Source: Weizmannia acidilactici (GTDB taxonomy: Bacteria; Bacillota; Bacilli; Bacillales; Bacillaceae_C). From it: a stretch of DNA of 64,000 nt. The DNA lies in assembly GCF_008974225.1 (NCBI RefSeq), contig NZ_BKZR01000008.1, positions 38,668 to 102,667 of the forward strand, given 5' to 3'. The notes beneath the pieces were generated by a model. The model did no database searches. It was not told the origin of the DNA and saw only the letters and a program-made list of their open reading frames with translations. The stretch's first letter is position 1, and each line of letters begins with the position of its first letter. Of the stretch, positions 16,779 to 25,081 are shown piece by piece. A program made the position numbers and the translations under genes.

Positions 16779-17660
16779 TTTTCGCTGATTTCTCGTACGG
16801 TTCAGCTGATTTTATTGGTCTTCCCGCTGATTTCTTGGGGAAATTCGCCGATTTTTTCAATGTTTTCGCTGATTCCTCTAAAATGAGTACGCTGACCGGC
16901 TGCTGTTTTAAGTTTCACCGCCGGTTTTTCAACTATTTTCTAATAGAGATGCGGCTATCATTTCTTTTTTTCTACTTTTCGCCGATTTCTTGTACCTTTC
17001 CGCTGATTTTTTCGAACCTTCCGCTGATTTCCAAGGAATGTCCGCCGATATTTCCGGAGTTTCCGCTGATTCCGGAAAAAGAGAGGAGGAGAACGGCCGG
17101 AGTTTCAGACTATAACGCCGTTTCTAGGGGAAATCTTGCAAAAGTTCAGTGCCGCTTCCTCCTTTTTTTTGCCCAGCGCCGATTATTTGTGCGTTTTCGC
17201 TGATTTATTGGCCTTTTCGCTGATTTTTTGAGGAGATTCGCCGATTTCCCTCTAGTTTTCGCTGATTCCTCTAAAATGAGTACGCTGACTGGCTGCTGTT
17301 TCAAGTTTCACCGCCGGTTTTTCAACTATTTTCTAATAGAGATGCGGCTATCATTTCTTTTTTTCTACTTTTCGCCGATTTCTTGTACCTTTCCGCTAAT
17401 TTTTCGAACCTTCCGCTGATTTCCAAGGAATGTCCGCCGATATTTCCGGAGTTTCCGCTGATTCCGGAAAAAGAGAGGAGGAGAACGGCCGGAGTTTCAG
17501 ACTATAACGCCGTTTCTAGGGGAAATCTTGCAAAAGTTCAGTGCCGCTTCCTCCTTTTTTTTTGCCCAGCGCCGATTATTTGTGCGGCACCGCCGATTTA
17601 ATAGGTCTTCCCGCTGATTACTTGAGGAAGTCCGCCAATTTCCCTCTAGTTTCCGCTTAT
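16779..17660. repeat. 21-bp periodic CGCYGAT array, two ~393-bp super-repeats
   Basis: The heptamer CGCTGAT/CGCCGAT (one copy AGCTGAT) starts at 16783, 16804, 16825, 16846, 16867, and again at 16980, 17001, 17022, 17043, 17064: exact 21-bp steps. A further run lies at 17177, 17198, 17218, 17239, 17260. A block of about 393 bp containing two runs and two fixed spacers is duplicated almost exactly (CGCTGA at 16867 and 17260). Open frames here reflect the absence of stops in the 21-mer and are not genes. Confidence 0.85.
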
Positions 17661-17723
17661 TCCGCAAAGCCGAAAAGAAAAAATCATCGCAGTTTCAGAC
17701 GCCGCCATCATTCAAACCGCATT

Positions 17724-17757
17724 TAAAAAAGGATGCCGCCCAAAAGGGGACATCCTT
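17724..17757 (-). terminator. Terminator of the alcohol dehydrogenase gene
   Basis: On the minus strand GGATGTCCCC-TTTT-GGGCGGCATCC is followed by TTTTTTAAA. Confidence 0.8.
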
Positions 17758-17762
17758 CCGCA

Positions 17763-18920
17763 TTACAAACACATTTTTAAAATCTCGTAAACATCTTCTT
17801 TAGTAAGTTTTGTGAAGTTGCCGATCGGGCCGAATGGCAGGGCTTTTTCCGCCATGACATCAAGTTTGTCATCCCCGATATTGTAATCGGCAAGGCGGCT
17901 TGGTGCGCCAATTTCGTTAAAGAAAGCGCGGACCGCATCGATGCCGGCCAAAGCAACTTCTTCATCCGTTTTCCCTTCCGGATCCACGCCCCACACTTCC
18001 ACAGCAAACCGTTTGAAACGCGGGACATTTTCTTTATAAACGTACTTCATCCAGTTCGGGAAGATGATCGCAAGGCCGCCGCCGTGCGGAATATCGTAAA
18101 CGGCGCTGACCGCATGCTCGATCGAGTGCGTCGCCCAGTCCGTTTCAACGCCGGTGGCCAGCAGACCGTTCAGCGCAAATGTCGAACTCAGCATCAAGTT
18201 GGCGCGCGCATCATAATCTTCAAGGTTTTGGAGCACTTTGCGCGCATTTTCAATGACCGTTTTCATGATTGTTTCTGCAAAACCGGTTTGCAACGGGATT
18301 TCTTTCGTATGGGAGAAATATTGTTCAAACACATGCGAAAGCGTATCTGAAATGCCGTAAACGGTTTGGTTTTTCGGTACGGTGAACGTATTTTCCGGAT
18401 CAAGGATCGAGAAGGTCGGGAACGTCATGCCTGCCCCGTGTTTCTGCTTCGTTTCCCAATTGGTGACGACGGAGCCCCGGTTCATTTCCGACCCGGTTGC
18501 CGCCAACGTGAGCACCGTACCGAGCGGGAGGGCCTTTTCGGCTTTCGCTTTTCTTTCATAAAAATCCCACACATCGCCGTCATACAGGGCGCCCACCGCA
18601 ATCGCTTTGGAGCAGTCGATGACGCTGCCGCCGCCGACAGCCAAAATCCAATCGAGTTCGTTTTCGCGGATGATGGAAATCCCCTTTTTGACCGTCGACA
18701 GGCGCGGGTTCGGCTCAACGCCGGCCAGTTCCAGCACATTGCAGCCTTTCTTTTGGAAGATAGCCTGCAGTTTGTCATAAAGCCCTGAACGTTTGATGCT
18801 GCCACCGCCGTACACAAGCAAAATCCGCTTGCCGAGCTGGTCGATTTTCTCTTCCAGCTTATTCAGCTGCCCTTTTCCGAAAATCAATTCAGTCGGATTG
18901 TAAAATGTAAATGGGTTCAT
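17763..18920 (-). CDS. Iron-containing alcohol dehydrogenase (butanol dehydrogenase type)
   Basis: NAD(P)H-dependent group III alcohol dehydrogenase, 385 residues, cytosolic. The nucleotide-binding part has VYGGGSIKRSGLYDKL and ILAVGGGSVIDCSKAIA; the iron ligands fall in THSIEHAVSAVYDIPHGGGLAI. It resembles B. subtilis YugJ/YugK and clostridial BdhA, which reduce aldehydes to alcohols during fermentation. ATG 18920 follows AGAAGG; the frame is open 15 codons further without a site. Transcribed alone. Confidence 0.88.
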   Translation of the reverse strand: MNPFTFYNPTELIFGKGQLNKLEEKIDQLGKRILLVYGGGSIKRSGLYDKLQAIFQKKGCNVLELAGVEPNPRLSTVKKGISIIRENELDWILAVGGGSVIDCSKAIAVGALYDGDVWDFYERKAKAEKALPLGTVLTLAATGSEMNRGSVVTNWETKQKHGAGMTFPTFSILDPENTFTVPKNQTVYGISDTLSHVFEQYFSHTKEIPLQTGFAETIMKTVIENARKVLQNLEDYDARANLMLSSTFALNGLLATGVETDWATHSIEHAVSAVYDIPHGGGLAIIFPNWMKYVYKENVPRFKRFAVEVWGVDPEGKTDEEVALAGIDAVRAFFNEIGAPSRLADYNIGDDKLDVMAEKALPFGPIGNFTKLTKEDVYEILKMCL

Positions 18921-19050
18921 GCAACAACCTTCTTTCCTTTGCGTTTTACAGACAGATTGTACCACATTTTAGGATGCATCAATTAATTTAAAGGCTTGCA
19001 TGGTGAAGACAGAATCCCGTGGTAAAATAGAAAAAAACGGAAGTGATACG

Positions 19051-19674
19051 ATGGAAAGTGAACGGTTGAAAATTTTTGATGAAAATGGTGCGGAAATCGG
19101 GACGGCAACTCGCGCGGAAGTCCACAAGAAAGGGCTGTGGCACGAAACCTTCCACCTGTGGCTGATCGGTCAGGAAAAAGGGGCTGCACACATTTATTTC
19201 CAAATCCGCAGCCCGCAGAAAAAAGATTTCCCGAATAAGCTCGACATTACGGCAGCAGGGCATTTGCTTGCGCATGAAAGCGTGGAAGACGGCATACGGG
19301 AAGTGAAAGAAGAACTGGGGCTGGATCTCTCCATGGATTCGCTGGTCCCGGTTGGAACCATTCCGAACGTGACGGAAAGGGAAGGCTTTATTGACCGTGA
19401 AATATGTCATATTTTCTTACATAAATGGTCAGGGGAAGTGGAAGATTTCCGGCTGCAAAAGGAAGAAGTAGCAGGAATCGTAAAAGCCAGCCTTGAAGAA
19501 TTTGCCGCTTACTGCGAAAGAAAAATCCGCTCCCTGCATGTCGAAGGGTTTATGATCGATGAAACCGGGCGGCGGCATCCGGTGCAAAAATTCGTACAGC
19601 CGGGAGATTTTGCCCCGCACGAATCCGCATATTATGCGAAATTGATAGAGGCAATTGGGAAAAATTTTTGCTAA
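19051..19674 (+). CDS. Nudix hydrolase
   Basis: 207-residue cytosolic Nudix-fold protein. The Nudix box is at about residues 68-92 (AAGHLLAHESVEDGIREVKEELGL), one residue shorter than canonical but typical of the isopentenyl-diphosphate-isomerase-like subgroup with unknown substrate. It may hydrolyse a nucleoside diphosphate derivative; the substrate cannot be read from sequence. ATG 19051 follows GGAAGTGAT. A TAAAAT box at 19023-19028 argues against the longer frame from 19000. Confidence 0.82.
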   Translation: MESERLKIFDENGAEIGTATRAEVHKKGLWHETFHLWLIGQEKGAAHIYFQIRSPQKKDFPNKLDITAAGHLLAHESVEDGIREVKEELGLDLSMDSLVPVGTIPNVTEREGFIDREICHIFLHKWSGEVEDFRLQKEEVAGIVKASLEEFAAYCERKIRSLHVEGFMIDETGRRHPVQKFVQPGDFAPHESAYYAKLIEAIGKNFC

Positions 19675-19688
19675 CATTAGCGTTTTTT
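19669..19688 (+). terminator. Possible terminator after the Nudix gene
   Basis: Short GCTAA-CA-TTAGC stem followed by GTTTTTT. The stem is weak. Confidence 0.4.
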
Positions 19689-19740
19689 CCAGATTCATTC
19701 ATCATATTTTAATCATGATGGTCTAACATAAGATCGTCTG

Positions 19741-19867
19741 AAGGCTGTGCGGTTCCGCGGACTCTGGCTGCCGTTTCGGCAAGGGTCGGGCCGGTGGTTA
19801 TGACCGCGGATCCGGGCGGCGCCGATCATTTAAGATAAAGGGCACTCGAACAGTGGTGCCCTTTTTT
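19741..19867 (+). ncRNA. Structured RNA candidate ending in a terminator
   Basis: A GC-rich island in AT-rich flanks with consecutive hairpins: GCGGTTCCGC (19749-19758), GACTC...GGGTC enclosing GCCGTTTCGGC (19760-19787), and GGTTATGACC near 19796-19805. It ends with GGGCAC...GTGCCC (19840-19861) and TTTTTT. No reading frame and no riboswitch family I recognise. It could be a small RNA or an attenuated leader upstream of amtB. Confidence 0.4.
19840..19867 (+). terminator. Rho-independent terminator upstream of amtB
   Basis: GGGCAC/GTGCCC stem with TTTTTT; it lies before the amtB promoter, so it ends a transcript entering from the left. Confidence 0.75.
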
Positions 19868-19894
19868 GCGTTTAAAATCGGTTACACAAAAGTT

Positions 19895-19911
19895 TGTAAG
19901 AAAACCTTACA
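19895..19911 (+). promoter_or_regulatory. TnrA/GlnR-type box upstream of amtB
   Basis: TGTAAGAAAACCTTACA fits the consensus TGTNANAWWWTNTNACA with one mismatch (C for the central T). It lies about 84 bp upstream of the predicted transcription start, further than typical TnrA activation sites. Confidence 0.6.
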
Positions 19912-19951
19912 ATAAAAACAAAAATTTTTAAAAAAATTAGAGAAAAAAGTA

Positions 19952-19980
19952 TTGAAAAATTGTCTGACATCACATATGAT
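19952..19980 (+). promoter_or_regulatory. Promoter of amtB
   Basis: -35 TTGAAA and -10 TATGAT at exactly 17 bp. Confidence 0.65.
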
Positions 19981-20034
19981 AATTCATATAACAAAAACAA
20001 GTTAAAAAAACTAACATAAGAAAGGGAGAGGTAA

Positions 20035-21288
20035 ATGGTTCCTGCAGATTCAGTATTTATGTTTGTGTCGACAGCGCTGGTATGGATCATGACGCCTGCA
20101 ATTGCGCTTTTTTACGGGGGCATGGTAAAAAGCAAAAACGTTTTGAGCACGGCCATGTACAGCTTCGGTTCGCTCGGAATTGTTTCGGTATTATGGATTC
20201 TTGTCGGTTATTCCCTTGCATTTTCCACAGGCGGCAACGCGATCCTGGGCGATTTAAGCTGGGCAGGGCTGCACAATGTCACATTTAAGCCGAATGCGGA
20301 TTACAGCGCAACCATTCCGCATAATTTATTCATGATGTTCCAAATGACTTTCGCTGTTTTGACAATTGCCATTATTTCCGGTGGATTTGTCGGGCGGTTA
20401 CGTTTCTCGGCTTACTTGATTTTCATCTCTTTATGGTGCGTGCTTGTTTATGCGCCGGTTGCTCACTGGGTATGGGGTGTTGGCGGATGGCTCCGCAACC
20501 TTGGCACACTGGATTTTGCAGGCGGGAACGTTGTCCACATTTCTTCCGGTGTTGCAGCACTTGTGCTTGCGCTTGTTCTTGGTAAACGGAAAGAAGAAGA
20601 GACCGGGCGCCATAATTTAATGCTTGTTTTGCTCGGCGGCAGTCTCCTGTGGCTCGGATGGTTCGGATTTAACGTAGGAAGCGCGTTAACTTTAAATGAT
20701 GTTGCGATGTACGCATTTATCAATACGAATACTGCAGCGGCTTGCGGTTTAATTGGATGGGCCGGAATCGAATGGATCGTCAACAAAAAACCAACTTTGT
20801 CCGGTGCCATTTCCGGTGGCATTGCAGGGCTGGTTGCGATCACGCCGGCGGCAGGATTTGTCACGCCAATGGCATCCATTTTGATCGGTTTGGTCGGTGG
20901 CATCGTCTGCTTCTGGGGTGTCACGTATTTGAAATCGAAACTCGGCTACGATGATACGCTCGATGCATTCGGCATTCATGGCATCGGCGGCACATGGGGC
21001 GGCATTGCAACAGGCTTGTTCGCAACAAAAGCGGTCAATTCAGCCGGCGCGAACGGCTTGTTCTACGGCGACCCGACGCTCGTTTTAAAACAGCTTGTCG
21101 CCATTGTCTCCACGTACATTTTCGTCGCAGTTGTCTCATTTGTCATCATTAAAGCCATCCAATTGTTCATGCCGATCCGCGTCGATGAAGAAGCTGAAAT
21201 CAAAGGCCTAGACATCACGATGCACGGCGAACATGCTTATGGCGAGCCGTATGAAGAAGTCGCACATGAACATGCTGCAGCAAAATAA
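20035..21288 (+). CDS. amtB: Ammonium transporter AmtB/NrgA
   Basis: 417-residue Amt-family channel with 11 predicted membrane helices. Visible hallmarks: WIMTPAIALFYGGMV at the N-terminus, AHWVWGVGGWL and FAGGNVVHISSGVAAL in the middle, and DALDTFGIHG-like DDTLDAFGIHGIGGTWGGI carrying a pore histidine. It takes up ammonium when nitrogen is short. Start ATG 20035 follows AAAGGGAGAGG. Unlike B. subtilis nrgAB, no PII gene (glnK/nrgB) follows. A TnrA-like box lies upstream. Confidence 0.95.
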   Translation: MVPADSVFMFVSTALVWIMTPAIALFYGGMVKSKNVLSTAMYSFGSLGIVSVLWILVGYSLAFSTGGNAILGDLSWAGLHNVTFKPNADYSATIPHNLFMMFQMTFAVLTIAIISGGFVGRLRFSAYLIFISLWCVLVYAPVAHWVWGVGGWLRNLGTLDFAGGNVVHISSGVAALVLALVLGKRKEEETGRHNLMLVLLGGSLLWLGWFGFNVGSALTLNDVAMYAFINTNTAAACGLIGWAGIEWIVNKKPTLSGAISGGIAGLVAITPAAGFVTPMASILIGLVGGIVCFWGVTYLKSKLGYDDTLDAFGIHGIGGTWGGIATGLFATKAVNSAGANGLFYGDPTLVLKQLVAIVSTYIFVAVVSFVIIKAIQLFMPIRVDEEAEIKGLDITMHGEHAYGEPYEEVAHEHAAAK

Positions 21289-21613
21289 TGTGAGAAAAGA
21301 GCCGGAGACACCGGTTCTGTTTCCGGGCTGCTGGGAATTTCCTGGCAGTCTTATTTTTGGTGTAATAAAGCCGGACAGTTGTCATCCACTGGGAAAAATC
21401 AGGCAGCCTTGTTGTTTACGCGTACAAAAGTCGGACGCAATATGAATAGAGATTGGAAATAATTTCTTTTGTGAAAAAAGCAGTGAGATACCATAACGCG
21501 TACAGGATTACCGCTTTTTGTAGCTATGTAACCGCCCCTTTTTTGCGCAGTATTATAAAATTTTTGCAAAATCATGTAAAATAAGTGCATGTAGGGTTTT
21601 GTGGGGGATGGGG
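21289..21613. other. Intergenic stretch between amtB and the kinase gene
   Basis: Holds a short hairpin AGAGCCGG-AGACA-CCGGTTCT (21298-21318, weak T-run), probably the amtB terminator. I see no gene and no convincing promoter for the kinase. Confidence 0.45.
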
Positions 21614-23206
21614 ATGCGCAGAATAAGAGTTTCATTACAGACAAAAATATTGGGGCTTGTTCTCCTGATGTCATTTTTCATTATCGGGACGCTTGCAAGT
21701 TACTTTATGATCATGGAAAGCCGGCAAATTGAAGCTCAGGACGGCCGCCTCGCTTTGGAGATTGCGAAAACGGTCGCGACGATGCCGACGTTAATTGATG
21801 CGTTTCAAAGCAAGAATCCGGCTGAAACGATCCAGCCGCTTGCGGAAAAAATCCGCATGCAGACAGGCGCGGAGTTTATCGTCGTCGGCAACAGGGAAGG
21901 CATCCGCTACTCACATCCGCTAAAAAACCGGATTGGAAAGAAAATGGTGGGCGGAGACAATGAGCGGGCGATTTTAAAAGGCGAATCATACATATCGAAA
22001 GCGAACGGATCGCTCGGCCCGTCGCTGCGCGGCAAAACGCCGATCCGTGACCGGAACGGGAAAATCATCGGTGTTGTATCGGTCGGTTTCATGCTGAGAG
22101 ACATTCACGAGCAAATGGACAACCGTGCGAAAGAAGCCGGGGGTGTCGCGCTGCTTTCTTTTTTGGCCGCCGTATTGGGGAGCGCGCTTCTTGCGCGGGA
22201 TATCCGCAAAGACACAATGGGGCTCGAACCGTACGAAATTGCGGCACTTTACAAAGAAAAACGGGCGATTTTGCATGCGGTAAAAGAAGGGATCATTGCG
22301 GTTGACCGTGCAGGTTTTGTGACCACAATGAACCAGCCGGCAAAAAACTTGCTGCGTATTGGCGGTTCTGTCAGGCGCATGAAAGTCGATGAGTTGGTTC
22401 CGGCTTCCTTTTTTTATGAGGTAATGGAATCGAAACGGCCGAAGATGGACCGGGAGATGGTATGGAAAGGCCGGACGCTGATTGTAAACAGTACCCCGAT
22501 CCTGGATGAGCATGGGGAAGTACAGGGGGCCGTGGCATCCTTCCGCGACAGGTCTGAAATCGAAAGGATGGTCAATACATTGAGCGAAGTCCGCAAATAT
22601 TCGGAAGATCTGCGCGCCCAGTCCCACGAGTACGCAAATAAACTGCATGTCATCTCCGGGTTGTTGCAGTTGGGGGCATATGAGGATGCCGTCGAATTTA
22701 TCCGCGCAGAATCGGCAAGCCTGCAAAACCAGCATGCCCGTGTTTTTCAAAATATTAAGGATTCAAAAGTCCAGGCGGTTTTGCTGGGGAAACTGGGCAG
22801 AGCATCGGAAAAGAAAATCCATTTTGATATCGATCCGAACAGTTCTTTGCAATCGCTTCCAAAATATATCGATTTATCCCGGTTGATTGTCATTATCGGC
22901 AATTTGCTGGATAACGCTTTTGAAGCAGCGGCAAAAGCGCAAAATCCAACGGTCTTGTTTTTTGCGACAGATTTGGGCAGCGATATTGTTTTTGAAATCA
23001 GTGATAATGGAACCGGTATAGAACAGACAATGCTGGGACGTATATTTGAAAGGGGTTTTACGACGAAAACGGGAGAAGCTGCGAGGGGATTCGGGCTGTC
23101 CAATGTCGACCACGCCGTTTCCGAATTGGGGGGATTTATTGAAGTCCACAGCAACCCCGGGGAAGGGTCGGTTTTTACCGTCTATTTGCCGAAAGGGGAG
23201 GAGTGA
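21614..23206 (+). CDS. Sensor histidine kinase of the CitS/DctS/MalK (CitA-DcuS) type
   Basis: 530-residue membrane kinase. A transmembrane helix (about residues 10-32) and a second (about 172-192) flank an extracytoplasmic PAS-like sensor with EFIVVGNREGIRYSHPLKNRIGKKMVGGD, the di/tricarboxylate-binding signature. A cytoplasmic PAS domain, a dimerisation segment with phospho-acceptor His (AQSHEYANKLHVI) and HATPase (NLLDNAFEAA, GFGLSNVDHAV) follow. Start ATG 21614 follows GGGGG. Pairs with the response regulator 6 bases downstream. citM further down suggests citrate sensing (CitS), but dctP at 37.6 kb leaves C4-dicarboxylates open. Confidence 0.88.
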   Translation: MRRIRVSLQTKILGLVLLMSFFIIGTLASYFMIMESRQIEAQDGRLALEIAKTVATMPTLIDAFQSKNPAETIQPLAEKIRMQTGAEFIVVGNREGIRYSHPLKNRIGKKMVGGDNERAILKGESYISKANGSLGPSLRGKTPIRDRNGKIIGVVSVGFMLRDIHEQMDNRAKEAGGVALLSFLAAVLGSALLARDIRKDTMGLEPYEIAALYKEKRAILHAVKEGIIAVDRAGFVTTMNQPAKNLLRIGGSVRRMKVDELVPASFFYEVMESKRPKMDREMVWKGRTLIVNSTPILDEHGEVQGAVASFRDRSEIERMVNTLSEVRKYSEDLRAQSHEYANKLHVISGLLQLGAYEDAVEFIRAESASLQNQHARVFQNIKDSKVQAVLLGKLGRASEKKIHFDIDPNSSLQSLPKYIDLSRLIVIIGNLLDNAFEAAAKAQNPTVLFFATDLGSDIVFEISDNGTGIEQTMLGRIFERGFTTKTGEAARGFGLSNVDHAVSELGGFIEVHSNPGEGSVFTVYLPKGEE

Positions 23207-23212
23207 CGGATC

Positions 23213-23893
23213 GTGAAAACTATAAAAGCGGTGATTGCTGAAGATGATTTCCGTGTGGCGCAGGTACATGAAAAGTTTTTGGGGGAATTTCCTTGCTTTA
23301 AAGTCGTGGGCAAAGCGCTGAATGCAAAAGAAACGCTGCAGTTGGTTCGGGAAAAAAAGCCTGACTTTTTGCTTTTGGATGTTTATTTTCCCGACCGGCT
23401 CGGCGTTGATTTGCTGGCTGACCTTAGGCTCCAGTTTCCGCATTTGGACATCATGATGATTACGGCAGCCGCGGAAAAAGATTTTATTGAAAAAGCGCTC
23501 CATTATGGGGTTGAGCATTATTTCATCAAGCCGGTATCACTGGATCAATTTAAACGCGCGATCAAAAAGTACTTGGATAAAAAAAGCCTGTTTCAAACGG
23601 CGGATACAGTTGACCAGGCGTGGGTCGATTCGCTGTTCGGGGCGGCGCGGCAAGAAGCGGCTTCTAAAGAAACGCCGCTGCCGAAAGGGATTGATGCGAT
23701 TACGCTCGGAAAAGTGAAAGCGGTGCTACTTCCGGACCAGGGGCAGTCCGCGGAGCAAGTCGCCGAAAAAATCGGCGCCTCTCGGACAACTGCGCGCCGC
23801 TATTTGGAATACTTGGTTTCGGCACATATTTGCAGGGCAGAAGTGGAATACGGCATTGTCGGAAGACCGGAACGGAAATATTACCTCGTGTAA
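23213..23893 (+). CDS. Response regulator of the CitT/DctR family
   Basis: 226-residue regulator. The receiver domain has the acidic pair EDD near residue 10, phospho-acceptor Asp in FLLLDVYFPDRLG near 57, and IKPV near 106. The C-terminal HTH (SAEQVAEKIGASRTTARRYLEYLV) is the CitB-type DNA-binding domain. Length equals that of B. subtilis CitT and DctR. GTG 23213 follows GAGGAG from the end of the kinase gene. It likely activates citM, the next gene on the strand, once the kinase senses citrate; that link is inference. Confidence 0.88.
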   Translation: MKTIKAVIAEDDFRVAQVHEKFLGEFPCFKVVGKALNAKETLQLVREKKPDFLLLDVYFPDRLGVDLLADLRLQFPHLDIMMITAAAEKDFIEKALHYGVEHYFIKPVSLDQFKRAIKKYLDKKSLFQTADTVDQAWVDSLFGAARQEAASKETPLPKGIDAITLGKVKAVLLPDQGQSAEQVAEKIGASRTTARRYLEYLVSAHICRAEVEYGIVGRPERKYYLV

Positions 23894-23929
23894 AGCACGG
23901 GCCTCCAGAAAAGGATAAAGCGGCGCTGA

Positions 23930-24690
23930 ACTTTTGAAAGATTTTCCAAGAAACGGCGTTAAAGTCTGACACTACGGCCGTTCTCCCCCTTCTCTTTTTC
24001 CGGAATCAGCGGTAACTAGAGGGGAATCGGTGGTCTTCCCTTGGAAATCGTCGGAAGGTTAGAAAAAATCAGCGGAAAGGTACGAGAAATCGGCGAAAAG
24101 TAGAAAAGAAGAGAGGATAGCCGCATCCCCATTAGAAAATGGCTGAAAAACCGGCGGTGAATCTTGAAACAGCAGCCGGTCAGCCTACTCATTTTAGAGA
24201 AATCAGCGAGGACATTGAAAAAATCAGCGAACTTCCTCAAAAATCAGCGAAAAGATCTATTAAATCGGCGGTGCCACACAAATAATCGGCGCCGGGCAAA
24301 AAAACAGGAGGAAGCGGCACTGAACTTTTGCAAGATTTCCCCTAGAAACGGCGTTATAGTCTGACACTCCGGCCGTTCTCCTCCTCTCTTTTTCTGGAAT
24401 CAGCGGAGACGTTGGAAATATCGGCGGGCGTCCCTTGGAAATCGGCGGAAGGCTCGAAAAAATCGGCGAAAAGTAGAAAAAGAAGAGAAAAGAGCCGCAT
24501 CTCCATTAGAAAATGGCTGAAAAACCGGCGGTGAAACTTGAAACGGCAGCCAGTCAGCCTACTCATTTTAGAGGAATCAGCGAAAACATTGAAAAAATCG
24601 GCGAATTTTCTCAAAAGATCAGCGAAAAGGCCAATAAATCAGCGGAAACGCCCAAATAATCGGCGCTGAGCAAAAAAACAGGAGGAAGCG
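23930..24690. repeat. 21-bp periodic CGCYGAT array, inverted, two super-repeats
   Basis: The reverse-complement motif (TCAGCG/TCGGCG) recurs with 21-bp steps in two blocks about 395 bp apart (CTGACACT at 23966 and 24361). The spacers match those at 16.8-17.6 kb in reverse. It fills the gap between the regulator and citM. Confidence 0.8.
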
Positions 24691-24985
24691 GCGGGATCAG
24701 CCCCGCTTTTTCGTGGACAAAATGAATCTGAGCGGTGGAGGCGATTGCTCGGGCCTGCAGGAAAATCGCCCTGGCTTTTCGTGGACAAAACGAACCGGGG
24801 CTGCCCAAACCAGTGTGATGGGTACGCTGTTTTTCGTGACTAAAATGAATTTGGAGCGCAAAGAATTGCCAAAACCGGCGGACAATTCCGCCGGTTTTTT
24901 GACAAAATGACTTCAGGGCGGTGCAAGCGATGCCTGAAGCCGGACGGGACAATCCCGCCGCTTTTCCGTGCACAAAATGAACAAA
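24690..24985. repeat. Hairpin-plus-TTTTCGTGGACAAAATGA repeats
   Basis: A short block (T-rich run, CGTGGACAAAATGA or variant) recurs near 24711, 24779, 24834, 24895 and 24963, each preceded by a GC-rich hairpin such as GCGGGATCAGCCCCGC. Spacing varies from about 54 to 70 bp, unlike the strictly periodic arrays. Confidence 0.55.
24872..24900 (+). terminator. Terminator-like hairpin upstream of citM
   Basis: CCGGCGGA-CAAT-TCCGCCGG is a perfect stem flanked by AAAA and TTTTTT, able to act in both directions. Confidence 0.75.
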
Positions 24986-25015
24986 ATGTCCAAAAAGGAT
25001 TTTATATCCCTAATG

Positions 25016-25031
25016 TTGCAAACGCTTACAA
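25016..25031 (+). promoter_or_regulatory. CcpA cre site upstream of citM
   Basis: TTGCAAACGCTTACAA fits WTGNAANCGNWNNCAW at every position. It lies 51 bp before the citM start codon, so CcpA would repress when preferred sugars are present, as known for B. subtilis citM. Confidence 0.8.
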
Positions 25032-25081
25032 TACTTCTTTGTTTGAGTAAACTGGAGATAAACGAACAAAGGGGTGGCTGT

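Noticed and set aside
16835..17726. Open frames across the 21-bp arrays (also 24.0-25.0, 36.6-37.1, 48.1-48.5 and 63.5 kb)
   Set aside because: 21 is a multiple of three and the unit lacks stops, so several frames stay open in both directions. They have no ribosome sites, and the frames break at block spacers.
24611..24973. Minus-strand ORF in the hairpin repeats
   Set aside because: It covers terminator hairpins and repeats, without a ribosome site or known domain.
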